Shown here: piece after piece, positions 8,420 to 19,560 of the stretch | How the letters are laid out: every line of letters begins with the position of its first letter | How positions within the stretch are numbered: position 1 is the first letter of the stretch | Assembly (NCBI GenBank): GCA_031119555.1 | Contig: JAVHXQ010000037.1 | Location: 1-37,398 of the forward strand | DNA length: 37,398 nt | Direction: 5' to 3' | DNA from: Candidatus Dactylopiibacterium sp. | GTDB taxonomy: Bacteria > Pseudomonadota > Gammaproteobacteria > Burkholderiales > Rhodocyclaceae | Notes under the pieces: model-generated | What the model was told of the DNA's origin: nothing | The model's database searches: none | What the model saw: only the letters and a program-made list of their open reading frames with translations | Program-made: the position numbers and the translations under genes

Positions 8420-9516
8420 GCCTTGCCCTTTCCGGCCGTGGCCAGCTCAGGTTTCGAATAGCGCGCATGGGCGGGCAGCAGGCCGGCCGGGCGCAGCAGC
8501 ATCATGAGAATCATCGCGAGCGACAGCAGCAGCATGCGCAGGACCTCGGGGTCGAGCAGCACATGGCCGAAGATCGCCTCCTGCACCGGCAGCGCGAAGC
8601 TGCGCAGCAGCTCGGGCAGCAGCGAGAGCGCGACGGCGCCCACGATCACGCCGCCCAGGTTGCCCATGCCGCCGAACACGACCATCGTCAGCACCGCGAT
8701 GGACTCCATGAGCGAGAAGGATTCGGGCGAGACGAAACCCTGGAAGGCGCCGAACAGGCCGCCGGCCACGCCGCCAAAGGTGGCGCCCATCGAGAAGGCG
8801 AGCAGCTTCATGTTGCGCGTGTTGATGCCGATGGCCTTGGCGGCCAGTTCGTCGTCGCGGATCGCGGCCCAGCCACGACCGATGCGCGAAACCTGCAGGC
8901 GCCGGATCACATACACCGACCCCACCACGAAGAGCAGGAACACGTAGTAATAGAGCACCAGCGAATTGATGCGGAAACTCTCGGTGATCTGCAGGTTGCG
9001 CGAGATGTCCCAGCCGAACAGATGCAGGCTGTCGAGCATGTTGATGCCCTGCGGCCCGTTGGTGATGTTGATCGGGTGGTTCAGGTTGTTCATGAAGATG
9101 CGCACGATCTCGCCGAACCCGAGCGTCACGATGGCCAGGTAATCGCCGCGCAGCCGCAGCACCGGCGCGCCGAGGATCAGGCCCGCGATCGCCGCGAAGA
9201 AGGCGCCCAGCGGCAGCACCATCCAGAACGGCAGGTGCAGGCCGAAGTGCGGCGAGGCGAGGAAGGCCCAGGTGTAGGCCCCCACGGCATAGAAGGCGAT
9301 GTAGCCCAGGTCGAGCAGGCCGGCGAAGCCGACCACGAGGTTCAGGCCCAGCGCGAGCATCACGTAGAGCAGCGCGAAATCCAGGATGCGCACCCAGGTG
9401 TTGCCGGCCATCACGGCGATCAGCGGGGCGATCAGCATCAGCGCGAGGACGAAGGCGCGCGCGGCCTTCGGGTTACGGCTGCCGAGCCAGGGCACCGCTT
9501 CAGCGAGTTCGTTCAT
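8416..9516 (-). CDS. livM: Branched-chain amino acid ABC transporter permease LivM
   Basis: 366 residues with about nine membrane helices. The LivM hallmark block 'ALGLNLVVGFAGLLDLGYIAFYAVGAY' lies near residue 60-85, and the ATPase-coupling region reads 'RDDELAAKAIGINTRNMKLLAFSMGA', with later 'MVVFGGMGNLGGVIVGA'. It forms the membrane channel with LivH. It starts 30 bp after livH ends and is coupled to livG. Confidence 0.95.
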   Translation of the reverse strand: MNELAEAVPWLGSRNPKAARAFVLALMLIAPLIAVMAGNTWVRILDFALLYVMLALGLNLVVGFAGLLDLGYIAFYAVGAYTWAFLASPHFGLHLPFWMVLPLGAFFAAIAGLILGAPVLRLRGDYLAIVTLGFGEIVRIFMNNLNHPINITNGPQGINMLDSLHLFGWDISRNLQITESFRINSLVLYYYVFLLFVVGSVYVIRRLQVSRIGRGWAAIRDDELAAKAIGINTRNMKLLAFSMGATFGGVAGGLFGAFQGFVSPESFSLMESIAVLTMVVFGGMGNLGGVIVGAVALSLLPELLRSFALPVQEAIFGHVLLDPEVLRMLLLSLAMILMMLLRPAGLLPAHARYSKPELATAGKGKA

Positions 9517-9546
9517 TTATGAGCGTTCCGGAAAAGGAGAATGAAG

Positions 9547-10548
9547 TCAGGCGCGATCGGAAACGCGCTCGCCCATGAGGCCGGTCGGGCGAAAGATCAG
9601 CACGATGCCGAGAATCACGAAGGCGAAGATGTCCTGGTAGTTCGAGGAGAGCAGCTCGAAGCTGCCGCCGTTCGAACAGGTTTCCTGCAGGTTGGCCGTC
9701 TGGGCCCAGACCGGCAGGTTGCACAGGTCCGTCATGGACCCCAGGTAGCCCGCCCCGATGGATTCGACCAGGCCCAGCACGATGCCGCCGACCATGGCAC
9801 CACCAAGGTTGCCGATGCCGCCGAGCACCGCCGCCGTGAAGGCCTTGATGCCGGGAATGAAGCCCATCGCGTAGTGCGCCACGCCGTAATTGGTGGAGAA
9901 CATCACACCGGCGATCGCGGCCAGCGCCGAACCGAGCACGAAGGTGGTGGCGATGATCTTGTTGGTATCGACGCCCATGAGGCTCGCCACGCGATGGTTC
10001 TCGGCGGTGGCGCGCATCGCGCGTCCGAGCTTGGTGCGCGTCACGAGCAGGATCAGGCCCGTCATCAGGCAGGCGGAGCTGAGCAGGATGATGATCTGCA
10101 CCGGCGTGATGAACACGCCCGCGATCGGCTGCAGCGGCGTGGTGTCGATGAGTTGCGGAAAGCTGTGGTAGTTGCGGCCCCAGATGATCATCGCGAGCGT
10201 CTGCAGCAGGAAGGAGACGCCGATGGCGGTGATGAGCGGCGCGAGCCGGGGCGCGTTGCGCAGACGGCGGTAGGCCGTGCGCTCGATGATGTAGCCCATC
10301 GCCATGCAGACCGCCATGGCCGACACGAGCGCGATCAGGAGCGTGGGAAAGGCACCCAGCGCGGGCCAGGTCTTCTGGACGAAGAGCACGACCTGCAGCG
10401 AAACGAGCGCACCGACCATCAGGACGTCGCCGTGGGCGAAATTGATCAGGCCGAGAATGCCATAGACCATGGTGTAGCCAAGGGCGACGAGCGCATACAC
10501 GCTGCCGACCACGAGGCCGTTCACGATTTGCTGGAGCAGGGTTTCCAT
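9547..10548 (-). CDS. livH: Branched-chain amino acid ABC transporter permease LivH
   Basis: 333 residues, about eight membrane helices. Typical blocks are 'GLVVGSVYALVALGYTMVYGILGLINFAHGD' near the N-terminus, 'RAMRATAENHRVASLMGVD' (coupling loop) and 'AVLGGIGNLGGAMVGG'. It is longer than E. coli LivH because of an extra loop near residues 265-300 containing two cysteines (DLCNLPVW and ETCSNGG), as in other betaproteobacterial LivH proteins. The ribosome site AAGGGA lies just upstream of the ATG. A 191-bp gap with a strong hairpin separates it from livK. Confidence 0.93.
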   Translation of the reverse strand: METLLQQIVNGLVVGSVYALVALGYTMVYGILGLINFAHGDVLMVGALVSLQVVLFVQKTWPALGAFPTLLIALVSAMAVCMAMGYIIERTAYRRLRNAPRLAPLITAIGVSFLLQTLAMIIWGRNYHSFPQLIDTTPLQPIAGVFITPVQIIILLSSACLMTGLILLVTRTKLGRAMRATAENHRVASLMGVDTNKIIATTFVLGSALAAIAGVMFSTNYGVAHYAMGFIPGIKAFTAAVLGGIGNLGGAMVGGIVLGLVESIGAGYLGSMTDLCNLPVWAQTANLQETCSNGGSFELLSSNYQDIFAFVILGIVLIFRPTGLMGERVSDRA

Positions 10549-10690
10549 GATCCCTTGAAGAAGTAAAGGTGAAGCGAAGTTATTGGAAAATCAGTCGCAT
10601 ATGAAGCGCGAAGCCGCGGAATTCTCCGGAATGACGCAAATGTGTCAACGTCGCATATCAAAAACTCACGACAAGGCTTCCGCTCAAGCA

Positions 10691-10716
10691 CGCGGGGCGC
10701 CCCGAGGCGCCCCGCG
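10691..10716 (-). terminator. Intercistronic hairpin between livK and livH
   Basis: CGCGGGGCGCC (10691-10701) and GGCGCCCCGCG (10706-10716) form a perfect 11-bp stem with a CCGA loop, 24 bp past the livK stop. No T-run follows on the minus strand. Such structures commonly stabilise the upstream binding-protein mRNA or cause partial termination, so that binding protein outnumbers permease. The rest of the gap (10549-10690) holds no gene; a 9-bp direct repeat GTCGCATAT occurs at 10594-10602 and 10650-10658. Confidence 0.55.
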
Positions 10717-10739
10717 GCAACCGGCTCAACGGGCCAGGA

Positions 10740-11849
10740 TCACTTCAGCGCCACCCAGGCGCCGTCCTTGAACTGGTACATCGTGATGGCGCCGTACTTG
10801 GTGTCACCCTTGGCGTCGAAGGCCACTTCGCCGGTCACGCCCTGGAAGTCCACCTTCTTCAGGAAGGGCAGGTACTTGGCCGGATCGGAGGAGTTGGCGG
10901 CCTTCATGCCTTCGATGATCGCGGCGGCGGCATCGTAGGAATACGGCGCGTAGATCTGCACGTCGGCACCGAAGCGCTTCTTGAAGCGGTCCTTGAAGGT
11001 CTTGTCGGCGATCTGGTCGAGCGGCAGGCCGGCCTGCGTGCAGAACGCGGCATCCGAAATGGCGGTGCCGGCCAGCTTGATGAACTCAGGCGTGCAGCCG
11101 CCGTCGCCGGTCACGAACTTGGCGGTGATGCCGAGCTGCTTGACCTGCTTGAGCATGGGGCCGCCCTGAGCGTCCATGCCGGTATAGACGATCACGTCGG
11201 GCTTCTGCGACTTGATCTTGGTGAGGATCGCGAGGAAGTCGGTCGCCTGGTTGTTCGTGAATTCACGCGAGCTCACGCGGCCGCCGGCGGCCTTGACCGC
11301 CTTGTCCACCTCGTCGGCCAGACCCTGGCCGTAGGCGGTGCGGTCGTCGATGATCGCGACCGTCTTGCCGATCTTGGTGGCCGCGTACTTGCCGATCACG
11401 GAGCCTTGCTGGGCGTCGTTGGCCATCGTGCGGAAGACCGTCGCGAAGCCCTGGTTGGTCAGCGTGACGTTGGTGGAGGACGGCGAGATCATCGGAACGC
11501 CGGCCTGGTTGTAGATGCGCGAAGCGGGAATCGTGGTGCCCGAATTGAGGTGGCCGACCACGCCCTTCACACCGGCATCGACGAGGCGCTGGGCCACGAT
11601 GTTGCCCGTCTTGGGGTCAGCCGCGTCGTCTTCGCCGACGAGCTGGAAAGTGACTTTCTTGCCGCCGATGGTGACGCCCTTGGCGTTGTACTCTTCGATC
11701 GCGAGGCGCGCGCCGTTTTCGTTGTCCTTGCCAAGGTGCGCGATGTTTCCGGTCAGCGGGCCGACGTGGCCGATTTTCACGACCTCCTGGGCTTGAGCCA
11801 AACCGCTGGTGACGCCAAGTACTGCCAGTGCAATCAAGGTGTGCTTCAT
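10740..11849 (-). CDS. livK: Periplasmic branched-chain amino acid-binding protein LivK
   Basis: 369 residues from the ATG preceded by GGAGG at 8 bp; longer in-frame starts lack this and would bury the signal peptide. The signal peptide is MKHTLIALAVLGVTSGLAQA, with cleavage before QEVVKIG. The mature protein is a type I periplasmic binding fold (Peripla_BP_6): 'KIGHVGPLTGNIAHLGKD', 'VVGHLNSGTTIPASRIYNQA', 'PMISPSSTN', 'IIDDRTAYGQGLADE', 'YAPYSYDAAAAIIEGM'. The Ser/Thr-rich 'NSGTT' and 'SPSST' segments are where the α-amino and carboxyl groups of the ligand are bound in this family. It is first gene of the liv operon. Confidence 0.95.
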   Translation of the reverse strand: MKHTLIALAVLGVTSGLAQAQEVVKIGHVGPLTGNIAHLGKDNENGARLAIEEYNAKGVTIGGKKVTFQLVGEDDAADPKTGNIVAQRLVDAGVKGVVGHLNSGTTIPASRIYNQAGVPMISPSSTNVTLTNQGFATVFRTMANDAQQGSVIGKYAATKIGKTVAIIDDRTAYGQGLADEVDKAVKAAGGRVSSREFTNNQATDFLAILTKIKSQKPDVIVYTGMDAQGGPMLKQVKQLGITAKFVTGDGGCTPEFIKLAGTAISDAAFCTQAGLPLDQIADKTFKDRFKKRFGADVQIYAPYSYDAAAAIIEGMKAANSSDPAKYLPFLKKVDFQGVTGEVAFDAKGDTKYGAITMYQFKDGAWVALK

Positions 11850-12108
11850 TGAACCGCCTCCACGAAGGTAAGGGATGGCCCCGGTTGCGCATGCTGCCGG
11901 GTGGCCCGTAACAGCCCGAGGGATGTTACACAATGTGAAATTGCGTCACGGCGCGGAAACCACTTATGTGAATCGTGATTCCGCGGCGTGCATGAACTGC
12001 TTCTTAGCAAAAGGCGGGCCAGCCTGCAGAGGGAATACGAGAATAGGCCGCTCCAAAGCGCCTGGACTAGCCTGCAAGAGCCTTGTTTCACCGCCTTTCC
12101 CGCCACAG
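11850..12108. other. Divergent intergenic region livK / BamE-like gene
   Basis: This 259-bp spacer is visibly less GC-rich than the genes around it and should hold the liv operon promoter. I see GAATC-GT-GATTC (11970-11981), a 7-bp inverted repeat CGCGGAA/TTCCGCG (11952-11958 with 11979-11985) and CACA-A-TGTG near 11932-11940. These are operator-like but match no factor I can name. A weak TAACAT -10 on the minus strand near 11930 could serve livK. Confidence 0.35.
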
Positions 12109-12624
12109 ATGCGCTTCCTGCTTTCCCTGCTCACGGCGGGGTTTTTCCTCGGTTGTTCGAATGCCTCCGGTCCGCTCGTGGAGGGACGCTCGACGATGCC
12201 CGAACTGATCCGCGAGCTCGGCCAGCCGAGCATGATCTGGTCGGAGGGCGACGGCACCCTGCTCGTGGAGTTCGCCCGCATCCAGCACGGCGGCAGCAAC
12301 TTCATCGCCCGCGTGGGGCGCGACGGCGTGCTGCAGAACCTTCAGGAAGCCCTTACCGACGCGCGCGTGGCGATGTTGCTGCCTGGCATGACGCGCGACG
12401 AGGTCCGCCGTCACCTGGGCCAGCCCTCCTCGACCGAGGTCACCGCCGCCACCGAGATCTGGCGCTGGCCGCTCGATTCACGCACGCCCGCGCAGTGGCA
12501 GGTGGAAGCCCATTTTGGTGCAAGGGGCAAACTGGAGCAGGTCGCGCGCACCCGGATAGCGCCTCCGCGCATCCCCGGCCTGGCGGCCCGGTCCGCTATC
12601 CAGAAAGACGCCACACAACTATAA
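12109..12624 (+). CDS. BamE/SmpA-like lipoprotein of unknown role
   Basis: 171 residues from the ATG giving [21 protein letters not shown]. This is a lipoprotein signal with the lipobox FLGC, so Cys16 would be acylated. Two BamE-like helical segments are visible: '[15 protein letters not shown]' (about 30-45) and '[19 protein letters not shown]' (about 92-110), the latter with the classic GMTxxEVxxxLGxPS pattern. BamE itself stabilises the outer-membrane β-barrel assembly machine, but the doubled motif and the length differ, so this is a relative and not BamE. Its stop codon overlaps the metH -10 element. No Shine-Dalgarno site is obvious. Confidence 0.75.
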   Translation: MRFLLSLLTAGFFLGCSNASGPLVEGRSTMPELIRELGQPSMIWSEGDGTLLVEFARIQHGGSNFIARVGRDGVLQNLQEALTDARVAMLLPGMTRDEVRRHLGQPSSTEVTAATEIWRWPLDSRTPAQWQVEAHFGARGKLEQVARTRIAPPRIPGLAARSAIQKDATQL

Positions 12625-12625
12625 T
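12597..12625 (+). promoter_or_regulatory. metH promoter (-10 TATAAT)
   Basis: A perfect -10 hexamer TATAAT occupies 12620-12625 and overlaps the TAA stop (12622-12624) of the BamE-like gene. The hexamer 17 bp upstream (TATCCA at 12597-12602) is a poor -35. Transcription from about 12632 would start right at the first helix of the SAH riboswitch, which supports the call. Confidence 0.6.
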
Positions 12626-12632
12626 CGGCCGC

Positions 12633-12713
12633 CTCCGAGGAGCGCTGCGAGACCGTCACGGTCCCAGGCTCGGAGCCCCGCGCCCGCCACGGGCCGGCTG
12701 CCAAACGGCGCTC
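12633..12713 (+). promoter_or_regulatory. S-adenosylhomocysteine (SAH) riboswitch of metH
   Basis: The order and sequence of conserved elements match the SAH riboswitch class. P1 is CTCCGAG (12633-12639) with CTCGGAG (12669-12675). The core is GGAGCGCTGC (12639-12648). P2 is GACCG (12651-12655) with CGGTC (12659-12663), followed by the conserved CCAGGCTCGG. The pseudoknot pairs GAGCGC (12640-12645) with GCGCTC (12708-12713) in the conserved AAACGGCGCTCA block. SAH is the product of methyl transfer from SAM; binding of SAH by this class raises expression of SAH-recycling genes (ahcY, metF, metH). Here it would raise methionine synthase when SAH builds up. Confidence 0.92.
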
Positions 12714-12759
12714 ACCCAGTCGCGCCTGCGGGCCCCGGGTGAGCCGATCCTGTCTCTCT
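12710..12759 (+). promoter_or_regulatory. Candidate expression platform of the SAH riboswitch
   Basis: GCTCACCC (12710-12717) can pair perfectly with GGGTGAGC (12737-12744). It shares bases 12710-12713 with the riboswitch pseudoknot, so both helices cannot form together. The pyrimidine run TGTCTCTCTC (12750-12759) follows, a weak terminator tail. The inferred logic is that without SAH the 8-bp hairpin forms and limits read-through to metH, and with SAH the pseudoknot blocks it. Confidence 0.55.
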
Positions 12760-12812
12760 CATGCGGAGCCGCGTTGCGCGCGATGCCTGCCCGCGACCAT
12801 CGAGAGAACCCC

Positions 12813-16502
<3,690 letters not shown>

Positions 16503-16524
16503 GGCGTTACGCCGGCATCATGCA

Positions 16525-16546
16525 GAAGGGGCCGCGAGGCCCCTTC
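16525..16546. terminator. Shared terminator hairpin between metH and the RCC1-repeat gene
   Basis: GAAGGGGCC (16525-16533) and GGCCCCTTC (16538-16546) form a perfect 9-bp stem with a GCGA tetraloop. It lies 22 bp after the metH stop and 25 bp after the stop of the convergent minus-strand gene. The plus strand continues GTTCATTC and the minus strand TGCATG; both tails are only partly T-rich. It probably serves both transcripts. Confidence 0.7.
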
Positions 16547-16571
16547 GTTCATTCATGCAGACGGCATGCCG

Positions 16572-17744
16572 TCATTTCGCCGCGGCAAATGCATGCCCGG
16601 TCGCGTAGATCTTCTTCACGCCCGTGAGACGGCCCGCCACCGTGCGGCTGTCGCCACCGCCGGCGGCGAGCCCCCAGGTCACGACACTGCCGTCTTCCCG
16701 CAGGGCCGCGAACGCCTTGTCCGTCGCATAGATCTTGCGCACGTGCGTCAGCTGGCTGGCGACCGCGCTGCTGTCGCCCCCATGGCGCGCATCGCCCCAG
16801 GTCACGACGGTGCCATCCTTGCGCAGGGCCGCGAACGCATCGCCTGCCCCATACACAGCCTTCACATCGACCAGCTGGCTCGCCACCGTGCTGCTGTCAC
16901 CGCCCTCGGCCGGGTTGCCCCAGGTCACGACGGAACCATCCTCGCGCAGCGCGGCGAACGCGGTCAGCGTCGCAGCAACAGTCGAGACTTTCGTCAGCCG
17001 GCTGGCCACCGCACTGCTGTCACCACCGCGAGTCTCGCGGCCCCACACTACAAGCGAACCATCCTGGCGCAACGCAGCGAAGGCACTCAGCGTCGAGAAG
17101 ATCGTCTTCACGTCCGTCAGTTTGTCCGCGACCATGCTGCTGTCGCTGCCACCAATGGAAGAGCCCCAAGTCACGACGCGGCCATCCTCACGCAATGCAG
17201 CAAACGCCCCTTCGGACGCGAAAACTGTCTTCACCCCAACCAGCTGAGCCGCGACCGCGCTGCTGTCGCCACCATAATTACCAGTGGTCGTGGGATCCCC
17301 CCAAGTCACGACCGTGCCGTCGTTGCGCAGCGCGACAAAGGCAAAAGGCCCGGGATACACCGCCTTCACGTCCACGAGCCGGCTGGCCACGGCGCTGCTG
17401 TTGCCCCCGTTTTCCTCGTGCCCCCAGGTCACCACGACACCATCCTTGCGCAAGGCGGCGAAGGCATAGTCGGACGCGTAGATGGCTTTCACGCCCACGA
17501 GCCGGTCGGCCACCGCGCTGCTGTCACCGCCATCGCCGGTGTGCCCCCAGGTCACGACAGCGCCGTCGCGGCGCAGGGCCGCGAATGCGTTGGTGTTGGC
17601 GTACACGGTGCGCACGTTCGTGAGCCGCGCGGCCACGGCGCTGCTGTCGCCGCCATAGCTCGTGCTGCCCCAGCTCAGCACGCTGCCGTCGCCCCGCAGG
17701 GCCGCGAAGGCCCTCCAGTTGGGGATGACGGCCTTGAGGCCGGT
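16572..17744 (-). repeat. Tandem 123-bp coding repeats (RCC1-type units)
   Basis: Units on the minus strand: 17622-17744, 17499-17621, 17376-17498, 17241-17375 (135 bp, with a four-residue insertion), 17118-17240, 16995-17117, 16872-16994, 16749-16871, 16626-16748, and a partial unit 16572-16625. DNA conservation is strongest around the codons for TWG and GGDSS. The in-frame periodicity makes unit gain or loss by recombination possible. Confidence 0.9.
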
Positions 17745-18242
17745 GAGCTGGCCGGTGGGCTCGGCGATGATCGGCGCGGTGCTGCGCACGCCGTCGGAGA
17801 CGTCTCCCCAGACAACGAGCTCCTGGATGCCACCGGCGGTCACCGTGACCGGCACGCTGGCCTCCAGGCTGCCGTACTTCGCGGTCAGCACGGCGGCGCC
17901 TTCGTCATGGAAGTCGAGCCGGCCCTGCGCATCGACGCTGACGATCTCGGCGTCGCTGGTGCTCCAGTTCAACGCCTCCGCCGCCAGGTTCCTGTGGCTG
18001 CCGTCGGCACCGACGGCGTAGGCCGTGGCCGTCACGCCGTCTTCATCCAGCGTCAGGTTGTAACTCACGGCCCCGGGCGTGACGCCTATCGACTGCACCG
18101 CCGGCTCGGCGGGTGCCGCCCCCCCGCCGCCGCCCCCGCCGCAACCCGCCAGCGCCAGTGCAAGCAGGCCGCCGCATAGCAGCCGGAGGCCGCGTGAAGA
18201 CCGCCTCGCGGCGGGAAAAAGTGAACAGGGAGCCGATAGCAT
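16572..18242 (-). CDS. Lipoprotein with Ig-like domain and ten RCC1-type repeats
   Basis: 556 residues from the ATG preceded by GGAGG at 7 bp. The basic, hydrophobic leader ends in lipobox LAGC, directly followed by seven glycines as a tether. Residues about 45-140 look like a bacterial Ig-like (Big_2-type) domain: 'SIGVTPGAVSYNLTL', 'NWSTSDAEIVSVDAQG', 'TVTAG'. The rest is tandem 41-residue units of the form AFAALRxDGsVVTWG-x4-GGDSSAVAxxLxxVkxIyA, belonging to the RCC1-like β-propeller superfamily. There are nine full units, plus a first half unit (ELVVWGD to GQL) and a last half unit (TGVKKIY to AFAAAK). It is likely exported and surface or periplasm facing; binding partner unknown. Proteins of this type are usually called hypothetical or RCC1-domain. 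Confidence 0.85.
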   Translation of the reverse strand: MLSAPCSLFPAARRSSRGLRLLCGGLLALALAGCGGGGGGGAAPAEPAVQSIGVTPGAVSYNLTLDEDGVTATAYAVGADGSHRNLAAEALNWSTSDAEIVSVDAQGRLDFHDEGAAVLTAKYGSLEASVPVTVTAGGIQELVVWGDVSDGVRSTAPIIAEPTGQLTGLKAVIPNWRAFAALRGDGSVLSWGSTSYGGDSSAVAARLTNVRTVYANTNAFAALRRDGAVVTWGHTGDGGDSSAVADRLVGVKAIYASDYAFAALRKDGVVVTWGHEENGGNSSAVASRLVDVKAVYPGPFAFVALRNDGTVVTWGDPTTTGNYGGDSSAVAAQLVGVKTVFASEGAFAALREDGRVVTWGSSIGGSDSSMVADKLTDVKTIFSTLSAFAALRQDGSLVVWGRETRGGDSSAVASRLTKVSTVAATLTAFAALREDGSVVTWGNPAEGGDSSTVASQLVDVKAVYGAGDAFAALRKDGTVVTWGDARHGGDSSAVASQLTHVRKIYATDKAFAALREDGSVVTWGLAAGGGDSRTVAGRLTGVKKIYATGHAFAAAK

Positions 18243-18496
18243 CGAATGCCTCCGGAAAATGTGAGGGGAATATGCGGAAAGAATGGCCTCGGCGAACGCC
18301 GCGCGCCATGACATATGCAAGTCTATTTGGCTAGCGGATTCAGGCCAGCCGGGAGGAGGACGGGCGGTCAGGGGAACACGCCGACCGCGCTCCGGCGCGC
18401 GTGGCCTGCGAGCGAAGCCGGGTTCGCGAACACGGCCGGGGGAGCACGCCCCGCCCGCGTCATCAGCTCGCCCGGACGCGAGAGCGCCGGGCCGCG

Positions 18497-18976
18497 CTAG
18501 GCGATGCGCGCGAGCAGGCGATCGAGCTGGTTGGCGAAGGCCTGACGGTCGGCCTGGCTGAAAGCGGCAGGTCCGCCGGTCTGGACGCCGGCCGAGCGCA
18601 GCGCTTCCATGAAGTCGCGCAGCGCGAGGCTCTCGCGCACGTTGGCCGCGCTGTAGAGCTCGCCGCGCGGATTGAGCGCCAGACCACCGCGCTCTATGAC
18701 CTGCGCGGCAAGCGGCACATCCGCCGTCACGACCAGATCTCCCGCGTGCATCTGCGCCGCGATGTAGTGATCGGCCGCGTCGAAACCGGCGGCCACCTGC
18801 ACGGCCCGGATGAAGGGCGAGGGCGGCACCTGCAGCAGGCGGTTGGCGACCAGCACGGTTTCGAGCTGCTTGCGCGCGGCCGCCCGGAACAGGATCTCCT
18901 TGACCACCACCGGGCAGGCGTCGGCATCGACCCACAGACGGGGCCGTTCGGCGGGCTTGGGCGTGTCGTGCTGCAT
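18497..18976 (-). CDS. yaiI: YaiI/YqxD family protein (DUF188)
   Basis: 159 residues from the ATG with GAGGA 6 bp upstream. The N-terminal '[20 protein letters not shown]' is the family signature, followed by '[37 protein letters not shown]' with its conserved D-x-x-D and TADVPLA blocks, and '[26 protein letters not shown]'. The Asp-rich pattern suggests a PIN-like, metal-binding nuclease fold; no function is proven. It is cytosolic. It lies 57 bp after an unknown minus-strand gene and may share its transcript. Confidence 0.9.
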   Translation of the reverse strand: MQHDTPKPAERPRLWVDADACPVVVKEILFRAAARKQLETVLVANRLLQVPPSPFIRAVQVAAGFDAADHYIAAQMHAGDLVVTADVPLAAQVIERGGLALNPRGELYSAANVRESLALRDFMEALRSAGVQTGGPAAFSQADRQAFANQLDRLLARIA

Positions 18977-19033
18977 GCTTGTTCCTCGGGCAAGGTGAGC
19001 GCGCGGGCCGGTGGGCCTGCCCACGCAGCCGCG

Positions 19034-19351
19034 TCAGCCCAGCAGGCGGACCCGGCAGCGCTCCAGAAAACTCAGGCCGCGCCACCAGCGTTCGCCTTCC
19101 TGCCAGAACGCGAAGCCCTTGGCCGAAAGGCGGTAGCGCTTCACGTCGTGCGGGGCATGCGCGGGCAGCAGCCAGTCGTGACGCCTGAGATAGTCCGTCA
19201 ACAAGGCGACCTGGGGCACGCCGTCGAGATAATGCGCGAAAGCGCCGGGGCCGGCGACCACGAGCGCATTGCCGGCGCCCAGGGAGCGAAAGATGGCCAG
19301 CAGCCAGAAGCGATGGGGAATGTTGCTCGAGGCGTTTTCGGAGGAGGCCAT
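19034..19351 (-). CDS. Conserved hypothetical protein, possible winged-helix fold
   Basis: 105 residues from the ATG giving MASSENASSNIPHRFW. I do not recognise the family. The first half is hydrophobic and helical (FWLLAIFRSLGAGNALVVAGPGAFAHYL). The second half, 'ALLTDYLRRHDWLLPAHAPHDVKRYRLSAKGFAFWQEGERWW', alternates helix and strand with a basic RYRLSAKG segment like the wing of PadR or DUF2087-type domains. Coding bias fits a real gene. The next coding start upstream on the opposite strand is at 19561, leaving about 210 bp for divergent promoters that I cannot resolve. Confidence 0.6.
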   Translation of the reverse strand: MASSENASSNIPHRFWLLAIFRSLGAGNALVVAGPGAFAHYLDGVPQVALLTDYLRRHDWLLPAHAPHDVKRYRLSAKGFAFWQEGERWWRGLSFLERCRVRLLG

Positions 19352-19560
19352 GGTGCGCGTGCGACGGGAGCTTCGGGTGCGACGGGATGCTCCATGATAA
19401 GGGTTGTCCCGTAGCCGCAAAAGTCTTTGCCGACAAGCATTTGCGCGCCATCAGACAAACATACGTGTGATTCAGACGGCCCGCGCCGCCCTGCTCGCGG
19501 GTGGCGGCGCGGCGCGGAAAGGTGTTTCATGGATGCCCCTCCCCACCCACAGGATCTGCC

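Noticed and set aside
12109-12624. Naming the lipoprotein bamE
   Set aside because: Only the GMTxxEVxxxLGxPS-type motif is shared; the length, the doubled motif and the C-terminal tail differ.
16572-17744. Regular 123-bp repeats looking at first like a CRISPR or satellite array
   Set aside because: The repeats are in-frame protein units with variable but conserved-type residues; no short identical repeats with unique spacers.
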